This document shows positions 7,607-14,285 of a stretch of 14,564 nt of DNA, piece after piece. Positions within the stretch are counted from its first letter, which is position 1. Each line of letters starts with the position of its first letter. Under the pieces are notes generated by a model that had not been told where the DNA came from, did not search any database, and saw only the letters and a list, made by a program, of their open reading frames with translations. The position numbers and the translations under genes are program-made. The stretch covers positions 1-14,564 of the forward strand of contig JAGRHK010000008.1 in NCBI GenBank assembly GCA_020444985.1. The letters are read 5' to 3'. This stretch comes from Candidatus Competibacteraceae bacterium (GTDB taxonomy: Bacteria; Pseudomonadota; Gammaproteobacteria; Competibacterales; Competibacteraceae).

Positions 7607-8641
7607 ACCGAACTTGCTGCCTTCATCAAGACCTGGGGATGGGAGTTAGGCTTTCAGAAAATCGGCATCACGGATATTCAGCTTGGCGAGCATGAGCGGT
7701 GGCTGCTCGATTGGCTGGCGGCGGGGTTTCACGGTGAAATGGGCTACATGGCCCGGCATGGCGTCAAGCGCAGCCGCCCGGCGGAATTGGTGCCCAATAC
7801 GGTGCGGGTGATCGCCGCGCGCATGGATTATCAACCACCGGCGACGGCGGAGCCGTGGGGCGTGTTGCACCGACCGGATTTGGGCTATATCTCGCGTTAC
7901 GCCCTGGGACGGGATTATCACAAGGTGCTGCGGAATCGCTTGCAACGCCTGGCTGAACGCATCGCCATTGCGATCGGGCCATTCGGCTATCGCGTCTTCG
8001 TAGACAGCGCGCCGGTGCTGGAAAAAGCGCTGGCGGAGAAAGCCAGCCTGGGCTGGATCGGCAAGCACAGCAACGTGTTGGACCGGCAAGCCGGTTCCTG
8101 GTTTTTCCTCGGCGAAATTTATGTGGATCTACCGTTGCCTGTGGATGAACCGGCGCACGCGCATTGCGGGCGCTGTGTGGCCTGTCTGGAGATTTGTCCG
8201 ACCCGAGCCATCGTTGCGCCGTATCAGGTGGATGCCCGACGCTGTATTTCCTATCACACCATTGAGCTACAAGGGGCGATTCCGCTGGAGTTCCGCCGGG
8301 CCATGGGCAATCGGATTTATGGTTGTGATGACTGCCAACTGGTCTGTCCCTGGAATCGCTTCGCCCGTCCTACGGTAGAAGCGGATTTCCGCACCCGGCA
8401 CGGCCTGGATGCGCCCGATTTGCTTGCGTTATTTCGTTGGGATGAAACAGAATTCCTGCAGCGCACCGAAGGCAGCGCCATACGCCGGATCGGTCATGAA
8501 CGCTGGCTGCGGAATATTGCCGTGGCGTTGGGCAATGCGCCGCGTTCGCCGGATGTAACCGCAGCCCTGCGAGCGCGGCTGACGCATCCATCGGCGCTGG
8601 TGCAGGAGCATGTGCAGTGGGCGCTCACCGGGAGGGGGTGA
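7601..8641 (+). CDS. queG: epoxyqueuosine reductase QueG
   Basis: QueG is a cytoplasmic cobalamin-dependent iron-sulfur enzyme that reduces epoxyqueuosine to queuosine at position 34 of GUN-anticodon tRNAs, the last step of Q synthesis. The 346-residue product has the N-terminal cobalamin-binding fold with VDSAPVLEK at 134-142 (D135 is in the conserved active-site segment), KHSNVL at 155-160, then two 4Fe-4S clusters: CGRCVACLEICP with C189, C192, C195, C199, and C215, C242, C245, C249 (the last three in YGCDDCQLVCPWN). A HEAT-like helical C-terminus follows, as in the family. The start ATG at 7601 has no Shine-Dalgarno and stop codons close by upstream. It diverges from nnr, the usual gammaproteobacterial arrangement, and converges with the FHA-activator gene, 15 bases apart. 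Confidence 0.96.
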   Translation: MITELAAFIKTWGWELGFQKIGITDIQLGEHERWLLDWLAAGFHGEMGYMARHGVKRSRPAELVPNTVRVIAARMDYQPPATAEPWGVLHRPDLGYISRYALGRDYHKVLRNRLQRLAERIAIAIGPFGYRVFVDSAPVLEKALAEKASLGWIGKHSNVLDRQAGSWFFLGEIYVDLPLPVDEPAHAHCGRCVACLEICPTRAIVAPYQVDARRCISYHTIELQGAIPLEFRRAMGNRIYGCDDCQLVCPWNRFARPTVEADFRTRHGLDAPDLLALFRWDETEFLQRTEGSAIRRIGHERWLRNIAVALGNAPRSPDVTAALRARLTHPSALVQEHVQWALTGRG

Positions 8642-8656
8642 ACGCTGACCTTGCTG

Positions 8657-10126
8657 CTACTCGTCCTCGCCGATGCGGTATTCTTTGAGGCGACGCTTCA
8701 AAGTCGAGAGAGGAATGCCCAGCTCGCGGGCGACAGCGGCTTTATTATTCCGATTGCGCCCCATGGCCTCAATAATCATTTGTCGCTCCACATCCTTGAG
8801 ATGCGCGCGGGCATCCGCCGCGCCGCCTCTAGGGATTGACGTTGGCTCAACGAGGCTGGGGGGGGAGGATAGCAGGGGCGACGCTGGCAGCGCCGGGGCA
8901 GGCGTCGCTGGAACAGGCATCGCTGGAGCAGGCATCGCCGGGGCAGGCCAGATGGCGGGCGCCAGCGCAACCCTGGGCAGTCGCAAATCCTCGGCGCGAA
9001 TTTCCCGGTCGCCGCACATCACCGCCGCTCGCTCCAGCACATTGCGCAATTCCCGCACATTGCCCGGCCAGGGATAGCTTTGCAACGCCGCCATGGCGCC
9101 TTCTGAAAACCGGCTGTTGAGTTGCAATTGTTGGCAAAGATGCTGCGCAATCGGGGGAATATCCTCGCGAATCTCGCGCAGCGCTGGCAGGTCGATGGGC
9201 ACCACCGACAGGCGATAAAACAGGTCGGTGCGAAAGGCGCCCGTGCGGACCATCGCCGCCAGATCGCGATGGGTAGCGGTGATGACGCGGACATCGACCC
9301 GAGTCGACCGGTCCGAACCGATCGGCGTGACTTCGCGGCTTTCCAGCACGCGCAGTAACCGAGGTTGCAAATCCAGGGGCAATTCGCCAATTTCGTCAAT
9401 GAACAAAGTGCCGGTGTGCGCCTGGCGAAAGGCCCCCTCGCGGGAACCGGTGGCGCCAGTGAAGGCCCCCTTGATGTGGCCAAACAGGTCGTTACGCACC
9501 ATCTCGGGATCCGTTACCGAAGCGTCGAATACGACAAAAGGACCGGATCGGCCAGAAAAAGCGTGCAGGGTGCGCGCCACCAACTCCTTGCCCGAACCGG
9601 ATTCACCGTTCAAGTGGACGGTGGTGGGCGTGGGCGCTACTGCTCGAATCAGGCCATACAGTTCACGCATGCGTTCGCTTGATCCCACCAATTCGCCGAG
9701 ATGATCCTGGCGCGGCACCGCAACCTTGCGTTCCTCGGTATGCTGGCGGATCAAGAGTTGCGAATAGCCCAGTCGGCATTCTGCGTCCGGTGGAATATAG
9801 GCTTCGGTGATCTGTACGCCATTGATGAAGGTGCCATTGGTTGATCCAAGATCGCGTAATAGCAAGCCATTCGGTGTCATGAAGATTTCGGCGTGCCGAC
9901 GCGAGACCGCGCGATCGCTGAGGACGACATCGTTGTCTGGCGCGGCGCCAATGCGCACGTTGGGCAGACCCAGGCTGATTTCCAGTCCGGCGTCTGATCC
10001 AGCGATTACCCGCAATTCAATCGCTTCGAACTGGAACCGCAACCGCGACTTGGCGGTCGGGACAATGATTTCGGTTCCATCGCCGGGAGAAGTAAATGAA
10101 GTCATGCCATCACCGGATAAGCTCAT
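8657..10126 (-). CDS. FHA-domain sigma-54-dependent transcriptional activator
   Basis: A bacterial enhancer-binding protein of 489 residues. An N-terminal FHA domain (about 38-128) shows RIG at 58-60, SRRHAEI at 75-81 and DLGSTNGTFING at 92-103, the phosphothreonine-peptide binding loops. The AAA+ domain (about 145-385) has Walker A GESGSGKE at 174-181, the sigma-54-contacting loop GAFTGA at 220-225, Walker B LFIDEIGEL at 241-249 and FRTDLFYRLSVV at 298-309. A Pro/Ala linker (about 388-430) leads to a Fis-type helix-turn-helix (about 445-482). It should turn ATP hydrolysis into opening of sigma-54 promoters, with control by a phosphorylated partner rather than a response-regulator receiver. 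The start at 10126 lacks a Shine-Dalgarno; the in-frame ATG at 10103-10105 has GGTGA four bases upstream and may be the true start (482 residues). Target genes are not evident here. Confidence 0.93.
   Translation of the reverse strand: MSLSGDGMTSFTSPGDGTEIIVPTAKSRLRFQFEAIELRVIAGSDAGLEISLGLPNVRIGAAPDNDVVLSDRAVSRRHAEIFMTPNGLLLRDLGSTNGTFINGVQITEAYIPPDAECRLGYSQLLIRQHTEERKVAVPRQDHLGELVGSSERMRELYGLIRAVAPTPTTVHLNGESGSGKELVARTLHAFSGRSGPFVVFDASVTDPEMVRNDLFGHIKGAFTGATGSREGAFRQAHTGTLFIDEIGELPLDLQPRLLRVLESREVTPIGSDRSTRVDVRVITATHRDLAAMVRTGAFRTDLFYRLSVVPIDLPALREIREDIPPIAQHLCQQLQLNSRFSEGAMAALQSYPWPGNVRELRNVLERAAVMCGDREIRAEDLRLPRVALAPAIWPAPAMPAPAMPVPATPAPALPASPLLSSPPSLVEPTSIPRGGAADARAHLKDVERQMIIEAMGRNRNNKAAVARELGIPLSTLKRRLKEYRIGEDE
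8886..8945 (-). repeat. 15-bp tandem repeat coding the Pro/Ala linker of the FHA activator
   Basis: Four tandem 15-base units (plus-strand form GGCATCGCTGGAGCA with variants) encode five-residue PAMPA-like repeats at about residues 394-414, between the AAA+ domain and the Fis helix-turn-helix. The period keeps the frame, so copy-number change would alter linker length without destroying the protein. Confidence 0.8.
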
Positions 10127-10127
10127 A

Positions 10128-10147
10128 GATGAGAATCATTCTACATC
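10128..10147 (-). promoter_or_regulatory. candidate promoter/operator of the FHA activator gene
   Basis: A perfect 5-1-5 palindrome, AGAATCATTCT at 10132-10142, extends to GATG/CATC flanks if one bulged A is allowed. On the minus strand it overlaps TAGAAT (plus 10138-10143), a five-of-six -10 box. Initiation there would fall about 5 bases before the ATG at 10126, or about 26 bases before the alternative ATG at 10105. The site would suit an autorepressor. Weak resemblance to a Fur box was noted but is not convincing. Confidence 0.3.
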
Positions 10148-10180
10148 AATTTGACCCGATGTGACGTTGACGCAAGCGCT

Positions 10181-10201
10181 TCGCGCGATCAAGTCGCGCG
10201 A
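10181..10201. repeat. paired TCGCGCGA palindromes with 5-base spacer
   Basis: The self-complementary octamer TCGCGCGA occurs twice (10181-10188 and 10194-10201), separated by TCAAG. Because each copy is a palindrome the pair is both a direct repeat and an 8-bp inverted repeat that could fold as a hairpin. It lies midway in the gap between the divergent FHA-activator and parA-like genes. The two centres are 13 bases apart. No known site is recognised. Confidence 0.6.
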
Positions 10202-10273
10202 CGGCCTCTCTCGACGCTATTCGATGACTTGCACTACACTTGACGAAACCCTAACAAAACCGTGGGAACCGCT

Positions 10274-11038
10274 ATGCGCCGAGTTGTCTTTAATCAAAAA
10301 GGTGGAGTGGGTAAATCCACTATTGCGTGCAATCTGGCCGCGATCAGCGCCGCGCGGGGTCGGCGGACCCTGTTGGTGGATCTGGATCCGCAGGCTAACG
10401 CCTCCCGCTATCTGCTCGGTCCATCTCTGGCGGAGCAGAAAAAAACGCTGGCTCATTTTTTTGACGATATTCTGGCCTACAGGGTCTTTGGCGATAAACC
10501 GAACGCCTATATCGTTCCGACCCGGTTCGACAATCTTGGCGTATTGCCGTCCGATCCCCGGCTGGAGGAATTGCAGGTCAAGCTGGAATCGCGCTACAAA
10601 ATGTACAAACTGCGCGAGGCGCTGGACACGCTCCGGGAATTTGATGAAGTCTTTATTGACACGCCGCCGGCGTTAAACTTTTTTACCCGTTCGGCGCTAA
10701 TTGCTGCTGATGCCTGCCTGATTCCCTTTGATTGCGATGATTTTTCGCGCCGCGCGCTGTACACGTTAATGGATAGCGTCCGGGAAATCCAGGCTGATCA
10801 CAACTCCAATCTGCGGGTGGAAGGCATTATTGTCAATCAATATCAGGCCCGCGCCCGGTTGCCGACGCGCATGATTGAGGAGCTCCGCAGCGAAGGATTA
10901 CCCGTGCTGGACGCCTTTTTATCAGCTTCCATCAAGATCCGCGAATCGCATGTTCAGGCGCTGCCGATGATTCATCTTGATGCCAAGCACAAGCTGAGTC
11001 GTGAATTCGAGGCGCTTTACAGCTTGTTGGCAGCTTGA
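10274..11038 (+). CDS. orphan ParA-family (MinD/ParA) P-loop ATPase
   Basis: A 254-residue single-domain ParA-like ATPase. Visible: the deviant Walker A KGGVGKST at 9-16 with signature lysine K10 conserved in the ParA/MinD family, switch I VDLDPQAN at 35-42, and Walker B EVFIDTPP at 125-132. ParA proteins dimerise on ATP, usually bind DNA non-specifically, and position plasmids, chromosomes or protein cargo. No ParB gene or parS site is in view and there is no N-terminal helix-turn-helix, so it is an orphan; similar orphans of about this size are known in pseudomonads. The ATG at 10274 is preferred to the GTG at 10262 because the conserved family start is MRRVVFNQKGGVGK; the Shine-Dalgarno is weak. 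It lies 49 bases before sir2 on the same strand. Role unknown. Confidence 0.88.
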   Translation: MRRVVFNQKGGVGKSTIACNLAAISAARGRRTLLVDLDPQANASRYLLGPSLAEQKKTLAHFFDDILAYRVFGDKPNAYIVPTRFDNLGVLPSDPRLEELQVKLESRYKMYKLREALDTLREFDEVFIDTPPALNFFTRSALIAADACLIPFDCDDFSRRALYTLMDSVREIQADHNSNLRVEGIIVNQYQARARLPTRMIEELRSEGLPVLDAFLSASIKIRESHVQALPMIHLDAKHKLSREFEALYSLLAA

Positions 11039-11087
11039 CCCCGCGCCTTCCTTCTTCTACGAATACGTCATGCTATGAGGCCACGCC

Positions 11088-11855
11088 ATGATGAAAGATC
11101 CGGACCCCGCTATTATCGCTCGTATCGCCGATGAAATGCGCCGCGCCCGTCGCTTGTTGTTTATTACCGGGGCAGGCATTTCCGCAGATTCCGGCCTGCC
11201 GACCTATCGCGGCATTGGCGGGTTATATAACGATAAAGCCACCGAGGAAAACTTTTCAATTGAAACCGCCCTGTCCGGTGGGATGCTGGAGGCCAATCCA
11301 GCGATCACCTGGAAGTATCTGCATCAGATTGAAAGCGCCTGTCGGGGCGCTCGTTTCAACGACGCTCACGCCATCATCGCCGAATGGCAGGATCATTTTG
11401 ATATTTGCGTACTGACGCAGAACATCGATGGGTTTCACCGGGACGCGGGCAGTCGAAATCTGATCGAGATGCATGGCGATATTCACGATTTGTTTTGCAC
11501 CCGCTGCGACTACACGGCCACCGTGCCCGACTATGGCGGACTGGAGATGCCGCCATCCTGCCCACAATGTAAGGCTCTGGTGCGACCGCGGGTCGTGCTG
11601 TTCGGCGAAGCGCTGCCCGCTCACGCCATTCAGCATCTTTACCAGGAACTGGATCAGGGGTTTGATCTGGTATTCAGCATCGGCACGACCAGCGTGTTTC
11701 CCTACATTGCCGGACCCGTCGTACAAGCCAGTCAGATGGGCACTCCCACAGTAGAGATTAATCCCACTGATACGAATGTGACCCGGTTTATTGATTACAA
11801 ACTGGCCTCGGGGGCGGCGGCCAGCTTGCGAGCCATTCGCGAAGCATGCCAGTAG
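11088..11855 (+). CDS. Sir2-family NAD-dependent protein deacylase
   Basis: Sirtuins remove acyl groups from lysine using NAD, giving nicotinamide and O-acyl-ADP-ribose. The 255-residue product has GAGISADSG at 28-36, TQNIDGFH at 110-117, catalytic H129 in EMHGD, four zinc cysteines C137, C140, C158 and C161, VVLFGE at 169-174 and GTTSVFPYIA at 199-208: a complete catalytic core. In the cofactor loop it reads GLPTYRG where many sirtuins read GIPDFRG or GIPTFR, and I cannot place it in a class (desuccinylase or deacetylase) by eye. GAGG at 11077-11080, 7 bases before the ATG, supports the start, though a second ATG follows directly. It shares a strand with the parA-like gene and is probably co-transcribed. 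It ends 39 bases before the convergent kinase gene. Confidence 0.93.
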   Translation: MMKDPDPAIIARIADEMRRARRLLFITGAGISADSGLPTYRGIGGLYNDKATEENFSIETALSGGMLEANPAITWKYLHQIESACRGARFNDAHAIIAEWQDHFDICVLTQNIDGFHRDAGSRNLIEMHGDIHDLFCTRCDYTATVPDYGGLEMPPSCPQCKALVRPRVVLFGEALPAHAIQHLYQELDQGFDLVFSIGTTSVFPYIAGPVVQASQMGTPTVEINPTDTNVTRFIDYKLASGAAASLRAIREACQ

Positions 11856-11862
11856 GCGCACC

Positions 11863-11883
11863 GGTTTCAGACTTCAGGTTCCA
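11863..11883 (+). repeat. triple heptamer element downstream of sir2
   Basis: Three tandem 7-bp units GGTTTCA, GACTTCA and GGTTCCA begin 7 bases after the sir2 stop codon, in the same orientation relative to the gene as the element after accA (763-783); both are preceded by AGGCGC at or just after the stop. A T-rich run (six T) follows GAGCGC at 11885-11890, so part of the region may act as a weak terminator for sir2, but no strong stem is seen. Confidence 0.5.
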
Positions 11884-11894
11884 AGAGCGCTTTT

Positions 11895-14267
11895 TTATCG
11901 CCGAGGCCGACGGCGTGGCGGCGGGTTGGTATATCGGGAGGATGAATGATCGCGTCGTTCGACTCGCGTGGCATTGTTATTATTGGTAAACGCCTGTTCG
12001 ACATCTCTTAGCCCGCGTTGAATCTCTGCGCGGACGGATGATCCAGTTCGGCTGACCTGTTGGGTCAGCTCCTTCACACTGTGGCGGATTTCCGTTGCGG
12101 CGCGCGCAGCATCTTTCTGGAATTGCGTAATCGGATCGGTTGCTTGACGAGCTGATGGTCTGGCTCGCGAAGACGCGCGTTGCGCAGGCCTGACGGTTTG
12201 CGCCGGACGGCGACGGGTCGCGCTGGCCGCCGGCGCTGGATCGGTGCGACTGACGAGCCGGATGGGCGGCAAGGCTGGGCGCGTTGGTTGTGAACGGGAG
12301 GTCAATTCGATGGGCGGCAAGGCCGGGCGCGTTGGTTGTGAGCGTGATGTCAGTTCGATCGGCGGCAGAGAAGGTCGTGTGGATCGCGGACGGGATTTCA
12401 GCTCGATCGGCGGCAACTTCGGCGGCGCCGCAGTTGGCCGCTGACGTGTTTTGGCAAGCGCAACCGGCGTCTTAGGCGTTTTCGGCGTCTTGGATATGGC
12501 AACGGGCGTGGGTCGTTTTGCGGGCGAAGCCGATGCAGGCGTCGTCTTCGCCGTCCGTTCGGTGCGACTCGTGGGTTTGGCGATGCGCTCCTGACGCGGT
12601 TTGGATGGGACGACCTTGGCCGTAGTTGGCGGAGGACGATGTATGACCGATGGCGTCGATTTGGCAGGCGCAGCAGGCTTCGCTTGCGGCTGAGCGATCA
12701 CCGAGGCGGCGGCTGGGGATTCCAGCAACGGCTCCCGAGGTTCGGACGGCGCAGGATTAGCCAGACGTTCTGTTTCTTTCAAATGACCGGCTTTTTCCGA
12801 ATGATCGGCGATTGATTCGTCAACGGGCAGTGAGGGTTCTGGCGTTTCCTCCTCAGCCGTGAAGGTAGAGCTAAGCTCCGGCGTTTCCTCCTCAGCCGTG
12901 AGGGCAGAGCTAAGTTCCGGCGTTTCCTCCTCAGTCGTGAGGGCAGCAGGACTGCCTTCCGGCGTAGGAAGCGTGATGTCAGCGATGGGCGGCGCTGCGG
13001 TGACCGGTGCGGACCGGTTCGGAGAGGTCGGAATAGCGGCAGCTGTCGTCGACTCGGGCGCCGCTGGAGACGAGGCGTTATCGAATGGACGAAGCGCGAT
13101 TGCCCAAGCCAGCGTGCTCACCAAGACCAGGATGCCAATCAATGTTTTGGTTGTTCGTGAATAACGCGAGCGGTTTACCGTTGCCGAACGGCGGAGACGC
13201 GGATGCGGCGGCAGGGTCAGTGGCGAGATATCCCAATCGGGTTCGTGTGCAACAGGAGTCTGCTTTGGCGCACGGCTATAGGCCGTTAATTGGCCAGCGC
13301 GCATCGTATCCAGTACGGCGCGAATCTCCATCGCGTTTCCAGGCCGATCCTCCGGGTCACGGGCCAGTAACCGCGTGATCAGATTGGCCAGCAGGGTCGC
13401 AGCTCCGCCCCCAGGCTGGGTTGAGACCGGAACCGTCCAAAACTCGATGGAGCGTTGCAGCAGTTCACGCTCCTGATCATTCAGTTCCCCCAGCTCCTCA
13501 CGACGCTGGGCGGCGCCTTCCTGGCCGTATTGCGCCAGCAGTTGACCCAGTCGCCGCTGGGCAGCGGTAGCGGGTTGATCGGTGAGGAGCGTGAACAGCA
13601 ACAGCCCCAGCGCATAGTAGTCAGCGCGCGGGCCTACCGCGTATTCGTAGCCTTGCGGGCCGGTCGCGGCGGGGAGCACCTGCTCCGGAGCCATGGTGGC
13701 GGGCGTACCGACGAATGAGCGGGTAATATTGCCATCGTGGCGTTTGAGCGAACCGAAATCAGTCAGTTTGAGCAACGCGCCATCCTGATCAACCAGGATG
13801 TTGCTGAATTTCAGATCACGATAAACAAAGCCCGCATTATGAATAACTTCCAAACCGCTCAGGATTTGACTCGCCCAGTCGAGAATGCGCTCCAGCGCCA
13901 ATGGCGGAGCGCTATCCTGGCGTTTTTGCGCCAGCCATTGACTGAGATTGGCCGACAACTGCTCCATGACCAGCACCGGCTGCCCATCGATCTGGCCATG
14001 ATCGAACAACGTAACGATATGGCGGGCTTGCTCGCTATCGAGGCGGGACAGGAATGCAATCTCGCGTTCCAGATGGGCGCGCCAGTGGCCTTGCAAGCTG
14101 GGGTCAGCCTGTTCCATGGCCAGGGTATTGATCAGTTTGAGAGCGACCGGATATCCAGCGGCGCTAGTGGCCGCCCATACATGGCCATAGCTTCCGGCCC
14201 CAGCCGAAAGCACGTTCCCAAGCCGATAATCGCGTCCATTGATGACAATGCGTTCGCCGCTCTGCAT
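11895..14267 (-). CDS. transmembrane Hanks-type Ser/Thr protein kinase with repeat-rich outer domain
   Basis: A 790-residue eukaryotic-like kinase. The cytoplasmic kinase domain (about 10-322) is complete: glycine loop GAGSYGHV at 23-30, K44 in VALK, E69, catalytic loop YRDLKFSN at 149-156 (Tyr replaces the usual His of HRD), DFG at 170-172, activation segment ending APE at 193-195 with candidate phosphosites in SFVGTPAT, and D216. A basic stretch (about 358-374) and a single membrane segment (about 375-392) follow, so the C-terminal half should be periplasmic. That half is Pro/Ala/Thr/Arg-rich without PASTA or other known sensor domains. It contains three 13-residue repeats (442-480), four 16-residue repeats starting LPPI (618-681), an amphipathic helical stretch (about 712-762) and an Arg-rich tail. 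Start ATG at 14265-14267 has a weak ribosome site and lies 18 bases after the ornithine decarboxylase stop. No partner phosphatase is in view. Confidence 0.92.
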   Translation of the reverse strand: MQSGERIVINGRDYRLGNVLSAGAGSYGHVWAATSAAGYPVALKLINTLAMEQADPSLQGHWRAHLEREIAFLSRLDSEQARHIVTLFDHGQIDGQPVLVMEQLSANLSQWLAQKRQDSAPPLALERILDWASQILSGLEVIHNAGFVYRDLKFSNILVDQDGALLKLTDFGSLKRHDGNITRSFVGTPATMAPEQVLPAATGPQGYEYAVGPRADYYALGLLLFTLLTDQPATAAQRRLGQLLAQYGQEGAAQRREELGELNDQERELLQRSIEFWTVPVSTQPGGGAATLLANLITRLLARDPEDRPGNAMEIRAVLDTMRAGQLTAYSRAPKQTPVAHEPDWDISPLTLPPHPRLRRSATVNRSRYSRTTKTLIGILVLVSTLAWAIALRPFDNASSPAAPESTTAAAIPTSPNRSAPVTAAPPIADITLPTPEGSPAALTTEEETPELSSALTAEEETPELSSTFTAEEETPEPSLPVDESIADHSEKAGHLKETERLANPAPSEPREPLLESPAAASVIAQPQAKPAAPAKSTPSVIHRPPPTTAKVVPSKPRQERIAKPTSRTERTAKTTPASASPAKRPTPVAISKTPKTPKTPVALAKTRQRPTAAPPKLPPIELKSRPRSTRPSLPPIELTSRSQPTRPALPPIELTSRSQPTRPALPPIRLVSRTDPAPAASATRRRPAQTVRPAQRASSRARPSARQATDPITQFQKDAARAATEIRHSVKELTQQVSRTGSSVRAEIQRGLRDVEQAFTNNNNATRVERRDHSSSRYTNPPPRRRPRR
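12225..12416 (-). repeat. four 48-bp in-frame repeats in the kinase outer domain
   Basis: Four 16-residue units begin LPPIEL or LPPIRL (kinase residues 618, 634, 650, 666). Units two and three encode the same 16 residues but differ at seven of 48 bases, all synonymous. The first and last units are more diverged. The repeats lie in the predicted periplasmic, Pro/Arg-rich region. Confidence 0.9.
12828..12944 (-). repeat. three 39-bp in-frame repeats in the kinase outer domain
   Basis: Three 13-residue acidic units of the pattern ALTAEEETPELSS (kinase residues 442-480). Units one and two differ at only two of 39 bases, which suggests recent duplication; the third has drifted. The acidic block contrasts with the strongly basic region further toward the C-terminus. 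Confidence 0.9.
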
Positions 14268-14285
14268 GAGAAGTGAATGCTGTTC

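Noticed and set aside
8836..9137. Plus- and minus-strand repetitive frames over the Pro/Ala linker
   Set aside because: They are other-frame readings of the 15-base tandem repeat inside the FHA activator gene.
10128..10147. Fur box before the FHA activator
   Set aside because: Only the central part resembles the GATAATGATAATCATTATC consensus; too many mismatches to claim iron control.
10181..10201. parS centromere for the ParA-like ATPase
   Set aside because: It does not resemble the chromosomal parS consensus and no ParB gene is present; kept only as an unexplained palindrome pair.
12225..12944. Regularly spaced repeats as a possible CRISPR array
   Set aside because: The 48- and 39-base units are contiguous without spacers, multiples of three, and in frame inside the kinase gene.
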